A stretch of 34,610 nucleotides of DNA from Spirochaetales bacterium (GTDB lineage: Bacteria > Spirochaetota > Spirochaetia > SZUA-6 > RPPD01), in NCBI GenBank assembly GCA_016930675.1, contig JAFGGG010000034.1, positions 1-34,610 on the forward strand, read 5' to 3'. The notes below the pieces were generated by a model, which was given only the letters and a program-made list of their open reading frames with translations, did not search any database and was not told where the DNA came from. Positions 25,509 to 33,296 of this stretch are shown here, piece by piece. Both the position numbers and the translations under genes were made by a program. The number at the start of each line of letters is the position of its first letter. Within the stretch, counting starts at the first letter, position 1.

Positions 25509-26580
25509 TTATTGTGGCAACCAAAAATCAAACTGTCCATCACCATTGCCATAACTTCCGTAAGTACGCCACGAAGAAGCATTAAAGCCTGGATCAATCT
25601 GCATGAGCCTGTCAGTAGAACCTGCTATACCAATAGTACTGCGATCATCGATTATTGTAAAAACACTATTGGTTACAGCCAAAAAGCGCAAGGGACCATA
25701 AAAATGGCCTGTTATGTTATCAGGATATGGTTCTTCTGCTTTATCTCCATAGCTTCCCACAAATGTCAACCCTTTAGTAAGTTTTATTATTTTATTGCCA
25801 GACTCACCATCAAAGTTTAATATATATACATAATTATCTTTCACAATAACATCTCGTGGATTGCTTAAAATAATGTTTGTATAAGTACCCGCAACTCTAT
25901 CTCCTACTCCAAGCGATGGATTATATTTATATAACACATTTACAGGAGAATTAATAACATATAAAAATCCTTCATCATCTATATCAATACCATAAAAACC
26001 GTAGTTACCATCATCTGCTATCAGAGGTTCAGCCTTCAAATTATAAGTAACCGGAGGTTCTACTCCTTTACAATCAATCTTCGAAATGATACCTCCGAAT
26101 GATGTTATATCATATACATAATCATTATTTCTATCCATAGTAACCGCATATATAGTTTCATCCCCGTCAATTGTATCCGGTGCGTCATCTTTGAAATCAT
26201 CGATTCGTTGAAGCCCGGATCCATTATCTGTAAAATAGATCCTTCCCTTTGCATCAAAATCCACATCATACGCGCTAATACCAGGATACGTATCCCACCC
26301 AATTCCAGTGACATCATTTATTTGAACAAGCCTATTGTTTAGTGTATCCGGTATTACCAGCTTTGTCTCAACCGGAGCGATACTCATCAACGCCTTGGTC
26401 TGTTGCCCGACTTTGAGGCTTACGGTTGTCTCTCCCCCAAAAGCCAGTACAGCGCTGTCGCTGACCGGATCAACATTAATTCTTAAACCAATAGTCCGCT
26501 CCTTTCCGGGCGGTACATTCACGGACAGATAACGCGGCCAAACATATAATCATACAGACTTTTAATGCTTTAATCTTCAT
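25509..26580 (-). pseudogene. NHL-type propeller protein, 5'-truncated and frameshifted copy (copy 1)
   Basis: The main frame (26522 to 25509) starts VNVPPGKERTIGLRINVD and continues with GGETTVSLKVGQQTKALM. It is nearly identical there to residues ~115-170 of the lipoprotein at 30067-31356, then has diverged six-bladed NHL-like repeats ending DGQFDFWLPQ. The ~110-residue N-terminal part is missing. An excellent start lies upstream in another frame: AGGAGG (26586-26591), then ATG 26580 with a signal-peptide-like MKIKALKVCMIICLAALS. That frame stops after ~33 codons, while the main frame reads back to LYVWPRYLSV and then a TGA. Inference: a deletion fused signal peptide to body with a one-base shift. 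Translation from the GTG at 26522 would give a protein without an export signal. Confidence 0.7.
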
Positions 26581-26622
26581 ATCCGCCTCCTGGTATCTAT
26601 AATTTATTTAATACCTATTAAT

Positions 26623-26650
26623 ATTATACTACATTACGCACATAGGTCAC
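26623..26650 (-). promoter_or_regulatory. Promoter of NHL copy 1, homologous to that of copy 2
   Basis: The minus strand has GTGACC (26645-26650), 16 bp, TATAAT (26623-26628). The surrounding sequence resembles the stretch upstream of the NHL lipoprotein at 31356 (shared TATTAAT, ATAC.ACAT and GCAC blocks at 26615-26665 and 31388-31428). Confidence 0.5.
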
Positions 26651-26876
26651 GCATTATCAATTTTTTACTATATTTATTTTAGAATCCGGCCAAGAGTAGT
26701 AATGCCTGGGGAAAAAGGGATATTCTTATGGTAATTTTTTAGTTAGTAAGTGCTTGTACATCGCCGTATTCCTAAGTACAAATAATGAAATCTATTTTTA
26801 AGACTGTTTGCCCTAATATAATGTAACTAAAATAAAATGTATCTTTTTTTTACCTTGACAGAAAAAGTTTATAAAA

Positions 26877-26905
26877 TTGACTATTTATCATTAATTTGTT
26901 ATTCT
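26877..26905 (+). promoter_or_regulatory. Promoter candidate giving a leaderless transcript
   Basis: TTGACT (26877-26882), 17 bp, TATTCT (26900-26905). The expected start is at or next to the A of ATG 26912, and no Shine-Dalgarno is present. Alternatively, a TATAAT at 26817-26822 without a good -35 could give a ~85-nt leader. The remaining gap 26651-26816 shows no gene. Confidence 0.35.
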
Positions 26906-26911
26906 GAAAAA

Positions 26912-27880
26912 ATGAAAAAATATGTTCATAAAATTATATCTTTAAAAATTACTTTATCCTGTGTTTTAGTAATAATTCTCTCTTTTCTTCTTTTTGAATG
27001 CTCAGACATGCTGAATCATTATGCATCTAAAAATCTCGGTCCATGCCTACCTCATACACCATGCGACGGTAATCTTTCTGTGGATTCCCTTGATCCTTTA
27101 GATGCCTGTAAAGCTATCGGGTTAAATGAAAAAGAAATCATTAGCGCACGCTGGATACTTCCCGACGGGAGTGAGCCGCCGGTAAACAATTTTCATATCG
27201 GGCACGCGCTTTTTTCTGGTTTCGGCCAGAATATAAAAGTACAGGAAGGTGAACGATTTCTTGTACTTTCCACAGGCAACGCGCAGCTGGCAGGACAGGC
27301 GGGATTTATTCCAAATCCAGGTTTTAATAAGAATTACACCCATCCCTTACCGCCCGGTTTCCCTGCGCAGTCCGCCACATGCCCTGTGCAGGCATTTGGT
27401 GGTGGTTGTGACGGGATCACACTTGAAGCGGTGCTAAAGGTACCGCGCGACGCCACCGGTTTCTTGTTCGACTTTAAGTTTTATACAGCCGAATACCCCG
27501 GTTGGATTTGTACAATTTATCCGGATCATTATATTGTACTCGTTTCTCCCTCAGTTCCGGGGAGCGTTGATACCAATATTTGCCACACCCCGGATGGCCC
27601 CATCTGCGTGAACAACAGTGCCATCCGTGTCTGCACAAACTGTGCTGACGGAACCGATGAATTGACCGGCACAGGTTTTGAAAGCTACGGGGCAACGGCC
27701 TGGCTTGAAACGATTGCCCCTGTGCGCGAAAAATCCCAGATAACAGTACAATTTACAATCTGGGACAACTCCGACGGCGTTTTTGACTCTGTCGTGCTTA
27801 TCGACAACTGGCGCTGGGTCACCTTCCAGGTGCCGGAGGCTCTCACCTATATCAAAGACGATTCATGTCCTTGTGATTGA
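26912..27880 (+). CDS. Lipoprotein with a choice-of-anchor-L-like domain
   Basis: 322 residues from ATG 26912. The lipoprotein signal ends ILSFLLFEC (Cys30), and the mature protein begins CSDMLNHY. The body matches the choice-of-anchor-L plan: DACKAIGL...ISARWILPDG, then HALFSGFGQNIKVQEGERFLV with LSTGNAQLAG, later TGFLFDFKFYTAEYP, and a terminal FTIWDNSDGVFDSVVLIDNW. Such domains occur on exported proteins of myxobacteria and others, usually before a surface anchor; their ligand is unknown. Many cysteines (CPVQAFGGGC, CVNNSAIRVCTNC, CPCD) suggest disulfides in the periplasm or on the surface. No Shine-Dalgarno is visible. The N-terminal extension from 26837 lacks support. Confidence 0.7.
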   Translation: MKKYVHKIISLKITLSCVLVIILSFLLFECSDMLNHYASKNLGPCLPHTPCDGNLSVDSLDPLDACKAIGLNEKEIISARWILPDGSEPPVNNFHIGHALFSGFGQNIKVQEGERFLVLSTGNAQLAGQAGFIPNPGFNKNYTHPLPPGFPAQSATCPVQAFGGGCDGITLEAVLKVPRDATGFLFDFKFYTAEYPGWICTIYPDHYIVLVSPSVPGSVDTNICHTPDGPICVNNSAIRVCTNCADGTDELTGTGFESYGATAWLETIAPVREKSQITVQFTIWDNSDGVFDSVVLIDNWRWVTFQVPEALTYIKDDSCPCD

Positions 27881-27901
27881 ATAGTCTTTACGCCTATTAA
27901 C

Positions 27902-27927
27902 AAAAACCGCGGCGTCCATTAACGCGG
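27902..27927 (-). terminator. Intrinsic terminator of the FG-GAP lipoprotein gene
   Basis: Minus strand: CCGCG (27923-27927) and CGCGG (27907-27911) with an 11-nt loop and one flanking G-T pair, followed by TTTTTG. The stop codon (27919-27921) lies in the loop. Confidence 0.6.
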
Positions 27928-29304
27928 CGGGTTCTGTCTGAAATTATTATAGCTGTTCCAGTTGTTTTGTATAAATTGAGGAATGGAGCAGTTATCTCTT
28001 ACATTTGTTATAAAGTAGTAATGCTGGTTCCATATTTTTCGCGTGTTCACGCTGGAATTATTGGCGTCTCCGAAAACAAGGATGCCCTCTTCAGCTTCTA
28101 TGCCTACCCAGCTCTCTACCAAATCATTACTCACTACAATGATTTCAGCACTATTATCATTATCAACGTCAACAACCAGAGGAAACTCTTCCAGAGTTCC
28201 CGAACCAACGGGTCTTTCGTACAGAATACTTCCGTCCTGCCCGTTAAAGATGCGAAAATAAGCCTGGTCCGCGTGCAGTACTTCCACAATACCATCGTTA
28301 TCAAAATCAAAGGCCGAGGAGCTTAAGATTCGCGAGCTTGTATCATCAATTGTCTGACTCCATTTAATGGTACCATCTGCTTCCAGTACCACGAATTTTG
28401 TAGCAAACGAAATACAGATTTCCAGATCTCCGTCATTATCAACATCCACGATTGTAGGAGGACCTCCACCTTGGTCTATTAAAATAAAGTCATATTTCAC
28501 TGTGCCGTCATGTTCCCAAATATATACACCACCATTATATACATATACAAGTTCCGGGAAAGAATCGTCGTCAAGATCGGCCGCAGCGGAATAACCTCTA
28601 TAACTAAGATCCTTTTCCCAGTAGACACTGCCGTCAGAGTGGTAAACCGTATTGCATGTAATAAGCTCAGGATGGCCGACACAATCCAGATTAATCACAT
28701 ATGAATTATACTTTACGGCCGGATTGGCCCCGATCCACTTGGTTGTACCGTCACTATTCAAAACATAGCTGCCCAAAATGACTTCCGGCGAGCCGTCCTC
28801 ATCGATGTCCGCCAGGGTAATGCTTCCGTTTGAAATACTATTAACTATTACCTCACTCTGCCATTTAAATGAGCCGTCGTGTTCGAAAGCCAGAATTCTA
28901 TCGCTATCGCTCACGGTTATTATTTCCGGCCGACCGTCGTTATCTATATCACCCACGGCGGGATTTATGCCAGGCCTTACTGAATACGCGGTGACCGAAA
29001 ACAACTCGCCGCTACCATCTCCGGAAATAGCTCGCAAGATGCCACCAATTTGATAATTATCTTCATAGCTATGGAAGATTATATCAGGTATACCATCATG
29101 ATTAAGATCAGCCACCACCGGTGCGCACATCACCTGGATGGAGTTGGGGTTTACGTCACTGGAGTTCCAGTGCCATTCCAGCGTTATGTCAAAGCCGTAT
29201 ACTCTTAAAGCCGGCGAGCCTGTATAACGGCCCAGCATGTCGCTGCAGGAAAGAAATATTATTGCAGCGGTACACACGATGCACACTATTTTAACATTAC
29301 TCAT
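27919..29304 (-). CDS. Lipoprotein with FG-GAP/VCBS-type repeats (beta-propeller)
   Basis: 461 residues from ATG 29304, which has GAGGG ~5 nt upstream. Signal MSNVKIVCIVCTAAIIFLSC (Cys20), mature start CSDMLGRYTG. About seven repeats carry calcium-loop motifs: DLNHDGIPDI, DIDNDGRPEI, DIDEDGSPEV, DLDDDSFPEL, DVDNDGDLEI, DFDNDGIVEV and DVDNDNSAEI. Known: FG-GAP/VCBS propellers bind calcium and serve adhesion or ligand binding on the cell surface. It ends QNNWNSYNNFRQNPPR. It is convergent with the anchor-L gene across 38 bp, and both share the CSDML mature N-terminus. Confidence 0.82.
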   Translation of the reverse strand: MSNVKIVCIVCTAAIIFLSCSDMLGRYTGSPALRVYGFDITLEWHWNSSDVNPNSIQVMCAPVVADLNHDGIPDIIFHSYEDNYQIGGILRAISGDGSGELFSVTAYSVRPGINPAVGDIDNDGRPEIITVSDSDRILAFEHDGSFKWQSEVIVNSISNGSITLADIDEDGSPEVILGSYVLNSDGTTKWIGANPAVKYNSYVINLDCVGHPELITCNTVYHSDGSVYWEKDLSYRGYSAAADLDDDSFPELVYVYNGGVYIWEHDGTVKYDFILIDQGGGPPTIVDVDNDGDLEICISFATKFVVLEADGTIKWSQTIDDTSSRILSSSAFDFDNDGIVEVLHADQAYFRIFNGQDGSILYERPVGSGTLEEFPLVVDVDNDNSAEIIVVSNDLVESWVGIEAEEGILVFGDANNSSVNTRKIWNQHYYFITNVRDNCSIPQFIQNNWNSYNNFRQNPPR

Positions 29305-29332
29305 ATGCCCTCTTTTTTGAAATCGATATGAT

Positions 29333-29361
29333 ATGATACAACAATTTATTACATGAATCAA
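29333..29361 (-). promoter_or_regulatory. Promoter of the FG-GAP lipoprotein gene
   Basis: Minus strand TTGATT (29356-29361), 17 bp, TATCAT (29333-29338). The ATG lies ~29 bp downstream. Confidence 0.6.
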
Positions 29362-29370
29362 CAAATATCT

Positions 29371-29472
29371 TCAGCCCCGGCGTTCCATTAGCAGACGTAC
29401 CAGCCAGTCAGCACCGTTTTCGGTGAACTCATAATCCTGGCAGTTTTCGATATGCCAGCTTTGACTTTCTCG
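29371..29472 (-). pseudogene. Possible C-terminal remnant of an unrecognised gene
   Basis: Between two stops the minus strand reads 33 codons with protein-like composition: ESQSWHIENCQDYEFTENG followed by ADWLVRLLMERRG and TGA. No start or upstream part is present. Part of the same bases also resembles the decayed GH1 on the other strand (29440-29472), so at least one reading is fortuitous. I do not recognise a family. Confidence 0.25.
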
Positions 29473-29957
29473 TCAGGAAGGCTGGGAACAACCACAGGTA
29501 GTCGCGCTTTTTAACCTCTACATACACGAGCATATCAAATTCGATCTTTCTAAAGACGATTCACTCTTCATGTCACTCCTTACCGCGACGGTCAAGACGG
29601 TATACTTTCTTGGATGGGAAATATATCCGTTCGGTTCACTTCGTTTTTTAAGTCGAATAAAAAAACCACAAACCCGTGTACATCACCGAAAACGGCACAG
29701 CCGTTACCGATAACAGTGAGCGCTCCCGCTTCATCGTGGATCACCTTAAACAGGTGCACCGGGCCATAGCCAAAGGCGTGGATTCACGCGGCTACTACTA
29801 CTAATGGTCGACCTGGGACAACTTCGAATGGGCGGAGGATTTTACCCTGCGCTTCGGGCTTGAGCATGTTGACTACAAAACCAGGAAGCGCGCGCTGCGT
29901 GATAGCGGCAGGCTGTATGCGGAGATCCCGCGCAATGGAAAGATCACGGGGAGATGA
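29440..29957 (+). pseudogene. Decayed second GH1 beta-glucosidase gene
   Basis: Pieces in order: FDMP (29446-29457), LSRQEGWEQPQVVALF (29465-29512) equivalent to residues ~118-133 of the intact GH1, then after a loss of ~150 residues NLYIHEHIKFD...FLGWEIYPFG. A one-base shift in the A run at 29659-29665 leads to VYITENGTAVTDN, SRGYYY, a TAA at 29802-29804, then WSTWDNFEWAEDF and KITG ending at TGA 29957. The WLSRQ tryptophan codon has become TGA (29462-29464). The nucleophile Glu survives, but the acid/base region is deleted. It differs enough from the gene at 24130 to be an old duplicate. It fills most of the gap 29365-30066; bases 29975-30010 hold three CAATATA-type repeats. Confidence 0.85.
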
Positions 29958-30066
29958 TTGAAGGAATTAAGTGAGATAAAACGCAATATAGTAACAATAT
30001 AGACAATATTTTTTACACTTTACTTTAACTTTTATAGTTTAATCATTTATGCGATGTGTTCTTTTG

Positions 30067-31356
30067 TTAGAAACCTTCATAAAAATTGAAGAGTGCTTGG
30101 CCGTCAACAGCAGTATTCGGGATTGTTTTCCAGAAAGAAGCCGGTACATCATCAATAGATATAATCTTATCAAAACTCGAGTTATCATCAATAATTGTTA
30201 TTCTCTCATTTATTTTACTGATAAACCTATGCGGTCCATAGAAAGCCCCATTAGAAATATCCGTACTTCCTGCAACAGTCCCAAAACCGATTTCATCACT
30301 TAAAGATTTTGTCAATCTTATTATCTGCCAGCCGTCATTACCATATAAGTTGGTGATATATATATAATTTCCCTTTACCACAACATCCCATGGAGTTGCA
30401 AAATGTGCAGAAGGGTATTCATCAATTACCTTCCCCTCAGGTAGACCTACATTAACAAATTCCGGATCAAATACAAATAACCGAGGTTGGCCAAAGGAAT
30501 TTGATCCGACAATATACAACAGCCCATTTGTATCTGCGTGCATGCCGCGAATAATATTTACAGCATCTTTATTCAAAGCTGTAGTAATATCATTTTCGAT
30601 ATCATATCTGTAAAGCAAGGATGAAGATGCATAATACATAATGTTGTTATACCTATCGATAGTTAAAGCAACCGGATTATCCATAGGATCTCCAACCACA
30701 ACACCCCCGGTTGCAGTGACTTCATCAATACGCAAAATAGAATCAGCAAGACTGTTTGCAATATATATTTTTCCACTTGAATCGATATCTACATCATACG
30801 GTCGAAAGACCCCTACCCTTAAACTGGCAGCGCTTGCTTCCTCTCTTGTTGAATCGTCTATATCATTATATTTATACAATCTCTGAAGCTGATAATCAGG
30901 AGCGAGCAACTTCATTTGTTTAGGAACAATCTTCATCACCGCCTTGGTCTGCTGACCAACCTTGAGGCTGACGGTCGTCTCTCCTCCGAACACCAGCACC
31001 GCGTTGGGACTGGCCGCATCCACATTGATGCGCAAAGTGATGGTGCGCTCTTTTCCGGGCGGCACGCTTACGGACAAGTATTGCGGCCACTCATAGTATG
31101 TTTTGGTAGTAGTGTTTACTCCCGGTCCGCTGATGGTTATTTCAATGGAAGTTATATGATCCTGGATATTGGTAGGCGCGCCCTGCACGGTCGAGGCGCG
31201 GATGGCACTTTCCTCACCGTCGGTCGGAGTAAGCCAGCCCAGATCCAATGTTACCTGAGCCTCTCCTTCGAAGGGGGCAAAATTACAGGTAGAAAGAAAT
31301 AATATTCCATAAGCTGACAGGATAATGATTAATACTCTTGAACAGGCCCTTCTCAT
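30067..31356 (-). CDS. NHL-type beta-propeller lipoprotein (copy 2, intact)
   Basis: 429 residues from ATG 31356, chosen for AAGGAG 8 nt upstream and a lipoprotein signal (MRRACSRVLIIILSAYGILF then LSTC, Cys24). The mature N-terminal ~140 residues look like one Ig-type domain: LDLGWLTPTDGEES, ITSIEITISGPG, then VPPGKERTITLRINVD and GGETTVSLKVGQQTKAVM. The rest has NHL-like blades such as FRPYDVDIDSSGKIYIANS, NPVALTIDRYNNIMYYAS and THFATPWDVVVKGNYIYITN-type segments. Known: NHL propellers are exported binding platforms. Its relative at 25509-26580 is truncated. The gene faces the decayed GH1 as the relative faces the intact GH1. Confidence 0.75.
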   Translation of the reverse strand: MRRACSRVLIIILSAYGILFLSTCNFAPFEGEAQVTLDLGWLTPTDGEESAIRASTVQGAPTNIQDHITSIEITISGPGVNTTTKTYYEWPQYLSVSVPPGKERTITLRINVDAASPNAVLVFGGETTVSLKVGQQTKAVMKIVPKQMKLLAPDYQLQRLYKYNDIDDSTREEASAASLRVGVFRPYDVDIDSSGKIYIANSLADSILRIDEVTATGGVVVGDPMDNPVALTIDRYNNIMYYASSSLLYRYDIENDITTALNKDAVNIIRGMHADTNGLLYIVGSNSFGQPRLFVFDPEFVNVGLPEGKVIDEYPSAHFATPWDVVVKGNYIYITNLYGNDGWQIIRLTKSLSDEIGFGTVAGSTDISNGAFYGPHRFISKINERITIIDDNSSFDKIISIDDVPASFWKTIPNTAVDGQALFNFYEGF

Positions 31357-31569
31357 AAGCAGACTCCTTAATAAATATATTGTATGTATTAATAATATAC
31401 CACATATGGCACGTTTATGCACTATTTTATGTGCTTAATTTCCGTTAATCAGCTTCCGAAGCGGCATGCTTTCAGAATCTAATAAAAAATTTCTTCACCC
31501 TGTGTACTTATTTCTGCTTAATTGTCGGTATAAAAAAATTATAAATATCACTTATAATTGCACATATAC

Positions 31570-31598
31570 TTGAATATTCATACTAATTATGATATATT
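31570..31598 (+). promoter_or_regulatory. Promoter of the VapBC-like operon
   Basis: TTGAAT (31570-31575), 17 bp, TATATT (31593-31598), then GGGAGG (31604-31609) 8 nt before ATG 31618. The -10/-35 region is full of short AT palindromes, where an antitoxin could bind. The rest of the gap 31357-31569 shows only the NHL promoter region. Confidence 0.6.
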
Positions 31599-31617
31599 TA
31601 GAAGGGAGGTTTAAGCT

Positions 31618-31860
31618 ATGGCTCAATTAACAATATATCTTGATGATGACACTATTAATAAAATTGAAAAAGCGGCGGAAGATTGCCATTCATCTGTATC
31701 AAAATGGGTGCGGGAAAATTTGAAAAAAGTATTGGAAAACGATTGGCCGGATTCTTATTTTAATATTTTCGGTTCACTTGATGATACTGACCTTAGCGAA
31801 CCCGAAGAAATAGACCCAGGCAACGATATAAAAAGGGATAACTTTGAAGTACCTTCTTGA
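31618..31860 (+). CDS. Antitoxin, ribbon-helix-helix type
   Basis: 80 residues. The N-terminal ~45 residues fit a ribbon-helix-helix: beta strand QLTIYLDDDTINKI, helix A, then SSVSKWVRENLKKVLEN as helix B. The C-terminal part is acidic (SLDDTDLSEPEEIDPG), as in the toxin-binding tails of antitoxins. It overlaps the toxin gene by 17 bp. Known for such pairs: the antitoxin masks the toxin and represses its own promoter. Excellent ribosome binding site. Confidence 0.8.
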   Translation: MAQLTIYLDDDTINKIEKAAEDCHSSVSKWVRENLKKVLENDWPDSYFNIFGSLDDTDLSEPEEIDPGNDIKRDNFEVPS

Positions 31861-32245
31861 CACCAATATCTGTATTTATGCTCTTAAAAATATTTTTCCT
31901 CAAATTCAGCATCATATAAAAAAGAAATCTCCTTATGAAATAGCCATACCATCTATAGTACAAGCTGAATTGTACTACGGTGCCGAGAAAAGCCTGCACA
32001 AAGAAAAGGTGATGCGCATACTTGAAATTTTTCTAAAACCTTTTTTTATTCTCCCTTTTGATGATAAGGCGGCGTTTTTATACGCACAAATAAGGGCTGA
32101 TCTTGAAAAAAGAGGCGACATTATCGGTCCGAATGATCTTATTATAGCGGCATGTGCTTTAGCTTGCGGCAGTATTCTGATTACCCACAATCAAAAAGAA
32201 TTTAAAAAAATAGCCGGACTTCAGATTGAGGATTGGACGGTGTAG
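31844..32245 (+). CDS. vapC: VapC-like PIN-domain ribonuclease toxin
   Basis: 133 residues, TTG start at 31844 (MKYLLDTN) with AAGGGA ~6 nt upstream. The PIN acidic residues are present: Asp6 in LLDTNICIYALK, Glu in VQAELYYGAEKS, Asp in GPNDLIIAACALA, and a terminal ITHNQKEFKKI segment where many VapCs have TxN/DxxxF. Known: Mg-dependent RNA cleavage, often of tRNA or rRNA. The TTG start may keep toxin synthesis below antitoxin synthesis. It forms a pair with the RHH protein upstream. Confidence 0.88.
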   Translation: MKYLLDTNICIYALKNIFPQIQHHIKKKSPYEIAIPSIVQAELYYGAEKSLHKEKVMRILEIFLKPFFILPFDDKAAFLYAQIRADLEKRGDIIGPNDLIIAACALACGSILITHNQKEFKKIAGLQIEDWTV

Positions 32246-32440
32246 CGGGTATATTTCTTATTGCCTGCCATTAACCAATTGTTAAAATTTAAAAGCATTT
32301 TTAACACTGCCAAGTCCAATATTAGAATATAAAAAGATTTCATTTACTATTTCACAATTCTTGCCCTGCATCTAAAAATATTTTATTATAACCCATAAAG
32401 TATTATTCAGATGTTTAAAATGTAAAAACGGGGGCGCATC

Positions 32441-33019
32441 ATGAAACAAAAAGTATCATTTTTAATAGTATGCACATGCTATCTGCTTATTACCTCATGC
32501 AGCGACATGCTTACGGAGCTTATAAAAAACCACGGTGGCACGACCCCATATATGGGCGATGTACGGATTACCAATGCCATAGGAGACTCAATGTATGCTT
32601 CTCTTGTCTGGACAGGAACGGAATATGGTGTAGCATGGAGTGATAATCGTGACGGAAATTCTGAAATCTACTTTACCCGTATCAATTCTTCAGGTATTAA
32701 ACAGGGAGCTGATATACGTATTACAAATGCCTTAGATATCTCAATGGATACTTCTCTTGTCTGTACAGGAACAGAATATGGTGTGGCATGGGAATATTTA
32801 CGTGACGGAAACTTTGAAATCTACTTTGCCCGTATCAATTCTTCAGGTGTTAAACAGGGAGCTGATATACGTATTACCAATGATACAAGCGCTTCAGGCA
32901 CTCCGAGTCTTGTATATGCCGGATCTGAATACGGTTTGGCATGGAATGATAATCGTGATGGTATTGGCAATTATGAAATCTACTTCGCCCGACTTTATCC
33001 AGACGGTACAAAAAAATAA
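32441..33019 (+). CDS. Repeat lipoprotein (three 51-residue propeller-like units)
   Basis: 192 residues, ATG 32441 with GGGGG ~7 nt upstream. Lipoprotein signal MKQKVSFLIVCTCYLLITSC (Cys20), mature start CSDMLTELIKN. The body is exactly three 51-residue units of the form D(V/I)RITN...SLV.TG.EYGVAW.D.RDG..EIYFARINSSG.KQGA. The third is diverged and followed at once by TAA. Units of this kind occur in larger Tol-like or sialidase-like propellers; three alone would not close a propeller, so it may oligomerise or be cut short. The 195-bp gap before it (32246-32440) shows nothing but AT-rich DNA. Confidence 0.72.
   Translation: MKQKVSFLIVCTCYLLITSCSDMLTELIKNHGGTTPYMGDVRITNAIGDSMYASLVWTGTEYGVAWSDNRDGNSEIYFTRINSSGIKQGADIRITNALDISMDTSLVCTGTEYGVAWEYLRDGNFEIYFARINSSGVKQGADIRITNDTSASGTPSLVYAGSEYGLAWNDNRDGIGNYEIYFARLYPDGTKK
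32558..33016 (+). repeat. Tandem repeat, 3 x 153 bp in frame
   Basis: Units at 32558-32710, 32711-32863 and 32864-33016. Units 1 and 2 are very similar at DNA level (shared ATCAATTCTTCAGGT and CAGGGAGCTGATATACGTAT blocks at units 1/2 and 2/3 junctions). This allows expansion or contraction by recombination. Confidence 0.85.
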
Positions 33020-33069
33020 CTGAAAGCCAGGCCGCGCTGTTTTATTCCCGGCCCGCCGTTCAACCGCTC

Positions 33070-33240
33070 TCAATCGGCAAACGACCGCACAAGCACATTC
33101 TTTACTACATCGGGATTATCTATCTGCATGATATCCACAACCCGTGCGGTTCTGCCGGCCTGCAGCAGCCTTGCCTGCAGACAGCCGCACAGGCCGTTTG
33201 CGATGAGGTCATCCAGTGTCGCCGCTGCTATTGATTTGCA
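33070..33240 (-). pseudogene. Possible 3' remnant of an unrecognised gene
   Basis: The minus strand ends in a protein-like, relatively GC-rich stretch: TLDDLIANGLCGCLQARLLQ then AGRTARVVDIMQIDNPDVVK and VLVRSFAD with TGA at 33070. Upstream, the frame runs into AT-rich sequence with no ribosome binding site, and composition changes near 33240. I read it as the C-terminus of a lost gene of unknown family. Chance cannot be excluded. Confidence 0.3.
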
Positions 33241-33280
33241 AATAACACTAAAGATACTATGTTTTTTTTCTATTAATTGA

Positions 33281-33286
33281 TATAAT
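33281..33286 (+). promoter_or_regulatory. -10 box very close to the HEPN start codon
   Basis: A perfect TATAAT ends 10 bp before ATG 33297. No ribosome binding site is seen. Transcription from it would give a leader of only a few bases. Confidence 0.4.
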
Positions 33287-33296
33287 ATATATTCCA

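Noticed and set aside
31361..31422. Longer start of the NHL lipoprotein
   Set aside because: The extension lacks a ribosome site. ATG 31356 has AAGGAG and begins a lipoprotein signal peptide.
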